Part shown: in pieces, positions 1 through 10,300 of the stretch | Layout: every line of letters begins with the position of its first letter | Numbering within the stretch: position 1 is the stretch's first letter | Origin: Zygnema circumcarinatum | Lineage: Eukaryota > Streptophyta > Zygnematophyceae > Zygnematales > Zygnemataceae | DNA: 51,763 nt | Reading direction: 5' to 3' | Assembly: GCA_037447605.1 (NCBI GenBank) | Contig: CM074811.1 | Span: 3,659,299-3,711,061, forward strand | The notes under the pieces: model-generated | What the model was told of the DNA's origin: nothing | The model's database searches: none | Seen by the model: the letters and a program-made list of their open reading frames with translations, nothing else | Position numbers and translations under genes: made by a program

Positions 1-207
1 AAACCACTCAATATAATTACAGATTTTTCAAATTCAATCTAGCTTAACAACAGTTATTGTTGTAAATTTTTCACTTTACAAATAATCATCTATTTTTTTA
101 CTGTTCAAAGGTTCAAATTGCTATTACGCTTGACTTAGGCTAATAAACTCATTAATATTATTTTGATTCATTTATTTTATGTGGTTATATCTTAAATGAT
201 ATTTCAA

Positions 208-283
208 GGGCGGACGTAGCCAAGTGGTTAAGGCAGTGGATTGTGATTCCACCACTCGCGGGTTCGAACCCCGTCGTTCGCCC
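208..283 (+). tRNA. trnH-GUG: tRNA-His (GUG), organelle type
   Basis: A full cloverleaf is visible. The 7-bp acceptor stem pairs GGCGGAC (209-215) with GTTCGCC (276-282). The anticodon loop TTGTGAT places GTG at 243-245, and the T arm has the GGTTCGAACCC core. A genome-encoded G at 208 faces C at 283, giving the G-1:C73 identity pair of bacterial and organellar tRNA-His; eukaryotic nuclear genes add this G after transcription. There is no intron and no encoded CCA. The gene serves histidine decoding in plastid or mitochondrion if this DNA is organellar; if it is a nuclear insertion it may be silent. Confidence 0.93.
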
Positions 284-849
284 TATAGCCATTGTTATAA
301 CAATATGGTATCAAATGAAGTGAATACAATAAAGTAAAATGTGAGACAAATATACTACATAAAGAATTTAGGTAAAATGAGTTTGTAGGTTTCCACTGCA
401 GACTTCCAGTTTAACATCTCGAACATCGAACCTAAATCATATATATTATTAACCTCATCATATATACCAATTCATCCTTAAATTAAGTGATAATGTGAAT
501 AGTATCTTTATGAGTGGGGTATTTATGTCATTGCTTATTTAGCAAATTGCCCAGTCATTTATTGGAGCAGTTACTTAAACAATTATCGGATATATTCTTT
601 GCAATGTTCGTTGAGATGTGAATTGAAGATATTAATTAAAATTCCTCAAAGACTTGCTAGCGTAATTGTAGACACTCTGATGAAGATACTGTTGTCTTGT
701 ATTCAGGAATTATTGCGCGCAATTTTTCATAAACCTTGGAAATTTGAAAATTTGTAAATTGAATCTTTTGAGTGTTTGTAATTTGAATGTAAATCTTTAT
801 TATAACTGTTTTCTAAAACCACAATTGATATTAACGATCACCGTTTATT

Positions 850-887
850 TTTCTATTTCTAAAGTAGAAAATCTTTAGAAATAGAAA
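850..887. repeat. Perfect stem-loop (15-bp stem, 8-nt loop)
   Basis: The arms are 850-864 and 873-887 and they are exact reverse complements. AT-rich stem-loops of this kind commonly mark mRNA 3' ends in plastid DNA, which supports the organelle-like nature of this segment. No adjacent coding sequence was found. Confidence 0.6.
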
Positions 888-1387
888 TTATTAACCAAAG
901 ATTGACTACAAGTTGGTAATTGTCTTTAATATTCGCAACACTTGTATAAACACTCCTACGTCTTTATAAGACCCAAGAAGTCCGGTTATTAGCCAACCAA
1001 TTCATATAGAAAGAGTCCAAACAGTTCGAAAGGTTTGGATTTTGAGAATGCAACAACGGCTAATGAATATTAATGTGCTAAAGCAATATGCTAGACATTG
1101 AAGGAAATTTTAATATAAGTGATTTACTGTAGTTTAATTTTAAAAAGAGCCTGCCGTATGACCGCACAACCGTACGATATATGGCCGTTCTAAAAGTGTT
1201 CTACAAAACGGCCTGCCTTTTAGAATTTTTGATTGCAGTTCTAATACGTGACACTGCGTTCTAATATCCATCCCTTTGCATAGGGGCGGCAGGAGGCGAG
1301 TAGGGATGGGCGCACGCGCGAAAATAAAATTATAGTTTATGAACAGTCGAATTTAAACGGGGCATTTTAAGCGAATAAAATTATGCC

Positions 1388-1928
1388 GGAGAATAATAAC
1401 CCGTCCTCCCAGTTTGGATATCTCGCCCCCCGATTTTTTTGAGAGACAATATATGTTAGGGTCTGCCTGAAATCCGCAACTGGGAAACCAATCACCATCT
1501 GCCACGTGCTCTTTTATATGACGTAGCAAATTGTGATTGGTCCAAGCCCTCGATGTATACGAAATTTCGGCTTTCTTCGAAGCTGCGACCGTATGAAGTC
1601 TGTACGAACTGGATACGGTTTTCTCGTCCAGGCGCCGCCGCGTGCCGTCCAACGAACTCACCGTCTAACAATCATGCCGGTACACGTGGGCGCGTGTCAT
1701 TCGCTGGGTCGAAGCCCAAATACAGATCGAACGGTTGTCGTGGTGCAACCTAAAGGAAAATCGACGGTGAGGATTCACTGCACGTGTGAAGAAGGCGCAC
1801 ACTCGCACTTGCGATCCGAACGGATCTTCCTCTCCGAGCAGATTCGGGTAGGCCCTAACATATTTTTGCCTCTAAAAAAAAATAGAGGGACGGGATATCC
1901 AAAATGGGGGGGGGGTATCATTCTCCAA
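1388..1928. mobile_element. Foldback/MITE-like element with ~90-bp terminal inverted repeats
   Basis: The left end (about 1388-1480) and the reverse complement of the right end (about 1836-1928) align over roughly 90 bases with small indels. Both begin GGAGAAT and both share blocks TTTGGATATC and TATGTTAGGG. The interior (about 1481-1835) has no recognisable transposase. This is the structure of a non-autonomous inverted-repeat element. A clear target-site duplication is not visible; the flanks are AT-rich (ATTATGCC on the left, AATAATAT on the right). It lies between the organelle-like DNA and the end of the LpxB-like gene. Confidence 0.7.
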
Positions 1929-2302
1929 TAATATGAAATAAACTTTAAATACTGTATGTACGAAACACAGTACGGTCGTACGGCCCGCAGAAGTTGTGAC
2001 GACAGTCGGCACTCGCCGGACTCGCTCAACCGTTGGCCGCACTCACTCACCATGGTGTGAAAAAACATCACCGTGACATGACACTCAGGCAGGCAGGCCG
2101 GCAGGCAGGCACAGGCAGAACACGCACAAGTCGACTTCACTGGCACTGCATGTTCCACTGCGAGACGGGATGATGCCGGGCCACAGGCGGAGGACATCGT
2201 TCGTTTCAAGCAGAGCGCCAACCACTCACTCCACGCTCATACTGTAATCGTGCAATGCCACTCCGCCCACTCGGGTATAGTACAAGCAGTCGAGAGGACG
2301 AG
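1929..2302. other. Spacer downstream of the LpxB-like gene
   Basis: This probably holds the 3' untranslated region of the minus-strand LpxB-like gene, whose stop codon is at 2303-2305. A short AGGC/GGCAGG-rich repeat lies near 2092-2115. No gene is recognised. Confidence 0.4.
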
Positions 2303-5300
2303 TCACGAGGGCGGCGGGGGCAGCACTCCCGCGGAGGCCAGCACGTGGTGCGCGGCGCGGCGGGAGGCTCCGGGCTCGCCCAGACTCCGCCTCAGCCGGC
2401 GGTACCCCTCCTGCATGGCGCTCCTCCTCCCGCCCGCCGGCAGAAGAAGCAGCTCGAACGCCGCCTCTGCCACCGCCTCCGCCTCTGCCTGCTCCTGAAT
2501 GAACTCCGGGACCACCTGCCAGACATAGCCCCCCCCGCAAGCAATCCGTAAGGAATTTCGGGGACGCATCAGTATGTCCATATGGAGAGAAGACAGTACA
2601 AGAAAGAGCAGGAGTGAGTGAAACAGGAACAGATTGGGAAAACGAGACGACTGGCTATGGAGATTCCGCACTAGCTCAGTGCATTGCACGTGCTGCCTGC
2701 AATCACGTAAGCCTAAACCTGCATAAGCGACCAGCGCACTACAAGCGGAAGGTGTTTCAAAGGCAGAGCAGCGGCGCAGTCTCACGTTCTCCTCAAGGAT
2801 GAGGTTGACGAGGGAAACGAATGGCAGAGAGAAGCCGAGAACTCGTCTTGCAATCCACGCGGTAACCGCACTCACGCGGTACACCACAACCTGCGGCACC
2901 TGCGGCTTTCGGCGAGTCGACTCAGTGACTGACTGACTGACTGACTTTGGCCGCACAATTGCATGGGCCGCACATGGAGTGAACAGACAGACCATCACCT
3001 GCCACCTTATCGCACTTGGGATCTGAAAATATGCATTGGAACAGTACAGCGCTATGGCCTATTTCGAAAATGACCCATGCGACATGATAACGAAGCACCT
3101 TTCAGCAAAATTGGGAACAGCATCCGCTCGTACGTGCTCACATTAAGAAGCGCGAGCTCCACGGTAACGCTTCCTGACTTTGTAAGGGCCAAATCTGCAG
3201 CTGCCATTGCTATGCGCGAATCACCCTGATAAAAACAGACTGAAAAAGGTAAGCCAACTTCCAACTCGTCGCTTTCGCTTTCAACCAAGGTCAAGATGGC
3301 AATCGCAAGGAGAAGGGCACTACAGAGTCGCATACATACTGCCCAGCGAGCTTTCTTCATTTAGTCTGTGACTCGTCGAGGCGGGGATTTCTACAGTTCA
3401 GGTATAATAGACCGCTTGAATCCACGGTATGATGGAGCTTCGGTACAGCAAATAGGGAGCAACAGTATGCCAAATGCCCGGCTTACAAGTATTACGATGA
3501 ACATTTGCAATAGGCGTCTAAAATTGATAGGCCAACCAGCAAATAATAGCTCGTTAACTCTTTTTCTTTTTCATTTCACCTGCCATAGCCGCACCACATG
3601 GTCGAGACCATGCGCAGAAATCTCCGCTCGGATGCCCTCCGCGAGGTGGTCGGCGGCGACTGGAATGATGAACCGCAAGGAATGCCCATCCGTGCAGTCA
3701 CTGAAACCACAAGCATACGCGGACAGCGTTGAGTCGTAGTACATGAATGCATTCCCCCGAACTTCCCAGGTAAATGCCTGCCTTTGTCCAGCTGAATGTA
3801 AGACGTTGCATTCGATGGTAATCGTCTAGCAGGGAGCAGACACAGCCATAGCAGATGCAACTCAACTTGTCCGCAAGAAATGTACAGGCTCAGCTTCAAG
3901 GAAACCACTCCCTTGAACTGACTGTTGTTGCTACTCCTCATTTAAGCCCCTGCTTTGACCATTTCCCCTGTGCAGTTTGTCCCCAAGTCACTGACCTGCC
4001 GCCGTTCCGCATCCGGTCGAGCAGGAGCGCTGCGGAGCGGGCGAGGGTGGGCCACACGAGGCGCAGCTCCTGCAAGCGCGAGCCGGGGAGGAGGGCCACC
4101 AGAGTCGCACCCTCGCTTTCACCCAGAACCCTCCGCGCCTGCCATGCACCGCCATGCATCACCATGCATCACCATGCATCGCCATGCATCGCCATGCATC
4201 ACCATGCATCACCATGCATCGCCATGACATCGTCATGCATCGCCATGCACCGCCATTCATCGCCATGCAGCACCATGCATCGCCATGCATCGCCATGCAG
4301 CGCCATGCACCGCCATGCATCGCCATGCATCGCCATGAGCTCCATGGATCACTGGTCAGTACTGGGAAATCAATAGCTGGCATGGGGGCAAACAATTGCT
4401 ACAGCTCACGATCGATTTCCTTTATGGGGTCCATGTCACTCCAAACCCTGAGTCGGAGTCAGCAGTTGTACATATATTCACTTTCTGTAAACCTCGGCTA
4501 ACTGTCTCGTGAGATTACCTCTTCCCTTGTGATTGGTTTCTGGAAACGGTCCAGCAGAGGATGACCGATGAACTTTACACGTCCCCCGGCGTTCGCATAG
4601 TACTCCCTCTGTCATGCCTCCCCTCTGCACTTGCCCCATCATCTGCCGTCCACAGGCGTGCAACGTACTATTAACGCTTAAAAATAGGCGCTGTCATTAC
4701 AGTGAGAAAATGTGAGATTCGGTTGGACATACGAAGAAAGACGAGCCTGTTGCTAGGATGTCACACACACTATAGGTTGCCTCACAACAAGTCCTGGTCT
4801 CGGCATTAAGTTATAGCACCACTTTAGCTTAAGAAACAATCTCTTTTTATACAAGCTTCCTAACTCTAGGACTCTATCCGAGTAGCTAGACAAGATGCCA
4901 GAGTTGCACAGGCCGCAGAAAAAAACCTCACCTCTCGATCATAAACCGCCAAAATGGTATCGCTTGTGTCTACTATGGCTGCTGTACGTGTTGAAGACAA
5001 CAACCATTCATTCGGTGGAATGTAGTATGTTATAGGGCAGCCTATTTATACCCCCCCTGCCCCCCATAAAACTATTAGACTTCTTCAAGATTTCACATTG
5101 GACAAAGGTTGTGCATTTGATCAAGACAAAAGTTGACGCTCGAACCACTGTACGAGTGCGACTGGCACTTCGTATGTGGAGTTTAGGATGCTTCATGCAT
5201 GAGAGTCACTAACCGTATGTCCGCTTCAGATATCCGGCAAAGGGAATATTGACTCCCGGATAGTCCATCAGCACCTGGTCCATTCAGGACGGGCACACTG

Positions 5301-6991
5301 CCTATTAATCAAAGCTATCCATTTCCAAAGTTCCAGGTATCATTATGCTAAAGCTCTACTTGGATTTTTTTTTTTTCAAAGGAAGCATGAAATCATCTTT
5401 ACTTGTGTAATTGTTTTTGCGCATATCGTGTGTCTTCAAATAGCTTTCCTTGATCCCGAGTCCTGGACTCAGGAACAGGACCAAGAAAGTTCCGCATTCC
5501 AGTTAGCATCGTGGGCCTACAACTGCATGGGGTGGATGCTCGCGCAAAAACCTCTTCGCCCGTGCTTGCAGTTTCAGTGCTGGGAGGATGAGAGGCACTG
5601 CCTCCCACAAACCAATGGAGCTAATGCGTTCGTTAGAACCTGAGCCCCCCTCGCAAAAAAATGTTTTCCAGGACAAGTTAGAATAGAAACCTGCACCAGG
5701 CTCCAACTGTACTGAGGAGCATACGGATTTGAGAGTCTCCTCAGATCTGTGTGCTCCTTTTAGAGTCATTGGCTGTACTCTCCACGATCGCACTAGTTGA
5801 GAAAGTCCGACAGAAAGTGGTCACGAGACCCTGAACCTGTCCTTATAAGATAAAGTGGTTTAGACAGCTTAATGAATTGTTTTTCCAGGGTTCCTCAAAC
5901 TTTGAACTGATTCACATGTACCAATGGTGGCTAACCACAGCATGCGCTGAAGTTTGAGCGTTTCTCCATAAAAAAAAAAAAAAAATCCGTGCACTCAGGC
6001 AACTTGAAAGATAGGTTATAAACACCGACTCTGCTTCACTCCAAAAGTTGCCGTTGTAAACATACCGATCAAAATTGCCCCTGCCTCGCGCATGCGAGGT
6101 CCCCCGAGGGCATAAACCTGTACTGCCCTGCCAGCAGCCTCGGCCTGTTCCAATAATTCTTTAATTAAGGCGGCACCGTGAATATCACCCATCACATCTC
6201 CAGTGCTCACCTGCATAGTTCACCCCCACATATATATCAATGAAGTGCGCCCCCTTTGAATTCCACACAGTGTTCACGATGTTATAAGTCATTTCCTCCT
6301 AATTCACTGCGTTCAATATTTTTTAAGCCGCCAGGTCCAGACTTCCTGGACATATAGGACAAAGGCACCGTCGATGATGTTTCAAGTTGGATACAAGTGG
6401 AACTCGACTTGCTCCGAGTGACAAGATTTGAACACACTCGGCAGACTCATAAGATAGTGTATCGTTTGGGCCAAATGTGACTTAAGGTTTTTTCAAGATT
6501 TTGTCCTCGACGTAGTAGCATATACATAAATGCTGTTAGACATAAAATGGTCTCTTTCGAGAGCGAAGAATTTTTCTGTTGCATGGCCGTGTTGAGCTAG
6601 TGCTCACCAATATGACGGGTTAGAAAGTTACCAATATTCTCACTGGTTCCTCAACATTCTGGCTATGGGACGGCAAAAGCTCCGCATGCCTGTCACTAAT
6701 AACCAATTTCTGCATTTTTCTGCGGTGGACGCTCCTTTCATACAATGGGCCTGGTTCCCAATGCTGCCAGCTCCGCATTGCCCGAGTGTCCAATGCGATG
6801 CCATTATCGCCAGTACGGCAGCTAAGGAGTGCCCTCTGCTGCAAACGGCCGAGAGGCCGCACAGACAGCCAGCACGCAGTGCAGTGCGAGCGTGCGGCAG
6901 GCACAGCCCCTCCTGCACACGCATCCGAGAGCCTCTCCCCCGCGGCATTCCCAGCGGAGGCGGAGGCGGCCTGCAGGCCCCCTCCCGCCAT
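2303..6991 (-). CDS. lpxB: Lipid-A-disaccharide synthase-like glycosyltransferase (GT19), plastid/cyanobacterial type
   Basis: The model has eleven exons, all in consistent phase: 6991-6632, 6210-6066, 5639-5521, 5274-5214, 5041-4932, 4608-4519, 4138-3996, 3700-3580, 3225-3142, 2899-2786, 2515-2303 (519 aa). LpxB transfers a lipid-linked glucosamine from its UDP donor to form the lipid A disaccharide. Landmarks are VRIL-VSTGDVMGD at the core start (about residue 117), LMDYPGVNIPF, ITYYIPPNEW, FIGHPLLD, ALLPGSRLQEL (about 310) and the donor-binding TKSGSVTVELALL (about 398). The pattern (LGGPRM, LPALKLQARAKRFL, YPGVNIPF) resembles cyanobacterial homologues rather than the proteobacterial-type LpxB of plant mitochondria. 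The first 116 residues look like a transit peptide. The start ATG sits in GGCCATGG. The product in plastids is unknown, so the enzymatic role is inferred from the family. Confidence 0.87.
4144..4338. repeat. 10-bp tandem array (CCATGCATCR) at an intron 3' end
   Basis: About 19 copies of a 10-bp unit, CCATGCATCG or CCATGCATCA, with a few substitutions, lie inside the LpxB-like intron 4139-4518. On the coding (minus) strand the array runs up to the splice acceptor at 4139, so the usual pyrimidine tract is replaced by repeat. The array is open in several frames on both strands, so it produces His/Ser/Pro/Cys-rich pseudo-ORFs. Confidence 0.9.
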
Positions 6992-7389
6992 GGCCTCCCT
7001 CCCGCGCTCGCACGCAGGCCCGCAGCAGGCCGCTCCCGGCCCCGTCCGCGCTCTCTGTACGGCCCTCCCCTCCCTGTCCGGTCGTCCCCGGCCGGCCGAG
7101 GCCGCTGGGGAAATCCGTCGAAGTCCTGCCGCCCCGTCGTCCACTTACAACACGCCACGTCGGAAGGAAGGACTACGTGGCAGCCTGGGATTGGCGATTC
7201 ACGGCGCCAAAGAGCACCCTCCTTGCCTCTCTCGCCGCTTCCTCCTGCTGCTGCTCCTGTGGCGCTGCCCTCGGGAGGGAAGGCGTTGGAGAATCGCGCG
7301 TGTGCAGGGCGGGCCAGGCGGCCGGGACGCTCAAGGCAAGGTGGCGGCCGGGATTGGGGGGCCTGTGTGCGCCCATATTCCAACTTGCC
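6992..7389. promoter_or_regulatory. Bidirectional promoter region, LpxB-like / coiled-coil gene
   Basis: A GC-rich 398-bp spacer separates two divergent ATG codons. It contains an inverted CCAAT box (ATTGG near 7190) and GGCGCCAAA at 7203-7211, which matches the E2F core TTTGGCGC on the minus strand. No TATA box is evident. The promoter role is inferred from position. Confidence 0.5.
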
Positions 7390-10300
7390 ATGGCGAAAAT
7401 TCAGAATCCTTTTGATCTCTTGAGCCTCTCGTCGACGCCAGAAGGCACTGGCTCGCGTCCGGCAAAAAGCTCCGATAGCCGAAAGCGGAGAGGACGGAAT
7501 CGAGCAAAAGGGCAAGGCCCAAGTGCAGGGGATGATTCGCTCTTGGAGACAGACGTTCAATCAGCCGAAGTACCGCTTCATGCGGAAAATGCTGCACTCT
7601 CTCAGCTCGATGTAACGGCTGGATCAGAGAGAAAGGACGTCGATGAGGCTACTGTAGGCGAGACTGCTGTCTCAGGAATAAACGGCTCTTTTGATTCCGG
7701 AGGTTTTATTACGAGGAAAGACACAAAGAATCGTGCCAATTCAGCTTCAAATTCTCATAATTCTGATGTTCCTTTTGTACACGAGAATGCAAAGTCTGCC
7801 GTAGGTATGAAAGAAGCAATGCCTTCTGAGCTCCGGCCTCAATCAAATGAGGCCCTTGATCAACCCATAGATGTGGAAAAGGCTGCCCTTGAGGCTGCAG
7901 CAAGAACTGTTTCCGCCAACAGTGGGAGGCGTGTTCAGCTGTGGTACGAATGGATTGCCCGGGCTCAAAGCAGCCACGATGATGATAAGTACAAGCCACT
8001 AACTTGGAAACAGGTGTGCTAAAGACCACTCAAGCCACTCCATTCCTCCATCTGTTGGAATTTGAAACAAACTTCCATGCACCCATTCCTGTAGTAGCCA
8101 AATCCCAAGGCCCAATCCCCAGGTCTTGCAGCTTGAGACAGAATTGTTGACATCAACTCAAATGCAGCTGACCGGATCCTTCTAACCGAACAAGGCCCCA
8201 GCGAAAGTGTTGTTTCTAGTTAGGCTTTAATAGCTCAAGAGATAACCACGTGTGCTTGTGAAGGTCAAGTAGGACAAGCAACAATAATAGCAAGTTAGTA
8301 TCTTTCGCTGAATAAGTTTTACCAAATTATAGGTCTTCGAGTGAAGGAACAAGAGAGTAGTTTAAGTTGTGACTCGACAAGTCAGTAAGGTGAGTGCTTG
8401 GCAATGTCGTAATTTTGTCCATGTATTGCCGGGGGAGAAAGATGCTTTTTTCCGAGAAGGCGTGACAAATTTAAATGAAATTCGTCAATTAGTCTTCCGC
8501 TTTACGTGAAGTTTGGTAGTCATATTGATACTTCAGTACCCAGGCTAATTACTGCAGCAGCTTGCAAACTTTGCAATTGCATGCCAGAAGGATGTCCTTC
8601 CAGTCATGTCTGACTCCTTACTCTGGGACTAGCCACTGTTTACAACCTGAGGAAAGAAAAAAGCGGATCACACGCGTAATGATCTGGTCTGTAGGATGCT
8701 CTTTGTTGTTTTCATCTTGCAGGTTCTGTTGCAAAGTCAAGCTCTGGAAATAACTTTATCAGCCTGCGTTAACCCTCCACTAGGGGCTTCAGACCGACCT
8801 CATTTGCAGGTTTGAGCTCGGAGACTGTGATCTAGCCTGTTGCGGCAGTGTCCGCTGTCATTGTTAGTGAGCAGAACAATTTGTTCCTAACGTGAAGCAC
8901 CCTTTTTGGAGGACATCCCTAAATATTGCGTGTGACTATGGAAGGTCACGTCTGTACGCCGCTGGTGCGGCATTGTCGAAATGTGAGCTTGGAGAGAGTT
9001 GAAACTGTACAGCTTGTGGGATCAGACGTCCGACGGGTTAAGTGCCGTGGTTGCAGAATCTCCTTTCTACTTTCCTTGCCAATGCAGAGGCTGCGCAAGT
9101 CCTTGCACAGGTTGTGCTGGACCTCGCTCAAGGCCTGGCAACTGCAGGCAACTGTGGGAATGGGTTGTTACTTGCCATGCAACAGGCACTCTCTTCTTCC
9201 GTGTCTGCGCTAAAGGTAGGCTAGCTATTCATGATCTACCGTCAGGTCTTCTTGAACCATTCAGGCGAACATAGTTGAATAATCAGAAATGGTTGGATTA
9301 TTTCTCCACAATGGTAATGGTGGAAGGCATTGCAGTTGTTTGTTGTTCACGTTCCAGCAGCTTCATTAAAATGCCATAGTACAACTTAATTTGACCTACC
9401 TTTCGTGAATAGCCAGACACGTTGCTAACGCACTCAAACCTTATTGGTGTTGGAAGTTAGCACTGATGAAGTAGTCCTCGTCTGTGTTATGTTATGTCAC
9501 ATTGTTTGCAACCTTCAGAACAAGAGAGAATAGGCAATGTGGGCCTTCCGATTCAGGTTATCAGAAAATGTTACAAGGTTATGTTCAGGCATGGAAGGAC
9601 GAATGATGTTATCTCCACAGCGGGTAGTCGTGTAATAGGTTACTTTCGTAGTTGGGTTGCCGTTGCTGAACGTGTTGCATCCAAGTTAACTTCCAGGATA
9701 CTACAGATTGCTGTGCGATGTGATGATGTGTGTATATGTATACCATCAGGCCTATGTTAGTAGTAATTCTGTGGAAGGTGTCTGTGGGTTTGGCCATCGC
9801 AGGAGGGGCAAACAGGCTGGGCAATGCAAGCGCTCTCGCAGCGCCTGAACGACGCAGCCATCGCAGGGCACCTGCAGAAGCTGAATGCAAAGGTAGGCCG
9901 ACAACTTTGTCGACTGTCCCATTCGTTCTGCAAGAAGACTAGGGGCTGTTGACGTTTGAAACATTTCGACTCCACGTACCGGCAACTCGAAGCACTTCCT
10001 GACAACTGTCTCATGGAATTGGCTAAACGGTTCGAGCCGGAAACATGGGATTTCTGTGCTGTGCAGGCCGGGGATGCAGAACAGCTCCTCAATCAACAGG
10101 GCTCGGACCCAAATGAATTTTCCACTCTCTCTGAGCGGGCAAGGTTAGCTACTATGTCTGTGGACCCCAGATATTGAGTTTTGCTATAAGGGCAAAATTA
10201 AATGCAGTCGTTTACTAAGGGATAGAGATAACCGGTGTCAATGACTTGTTTTTAGCGTTATTCCATGACTAGTTTCCAAGGGCCTCTGAGGCTTGCCCTG

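Larger units (their letters stand above)
1..1140. other. AT-rich organelle-like segment at scaffold start
   Basis: This segment is far richer in A and T than the rest of the window. It carries an organelle-type tRNA-His and a perfect 15-bp stem-loop, both typical of plastid or mitochondrial intergenic DNA. No long reading frame and no recognisable protein gene is visible. From about 1141 to 1330 the composition shifts to that of the nuclear part. It may be a plastid or mitochondrial insertion in the nuclear genome, or a chimeric scaffold end; sequence alone cannot separate these. Confidence 0.6.

Noticed and set aside
1533-1931. 132-codon plus-strand frame
   Set aside because: It runs through the foldback element and includes its terminal repeat; there is no protein similarity.
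4144-4340. His/Ser/Pro/Cys repeat protein on either strand
   Set aside because: The frames are open only because a 10-bp unit lacks stops; the array lies in an intron.
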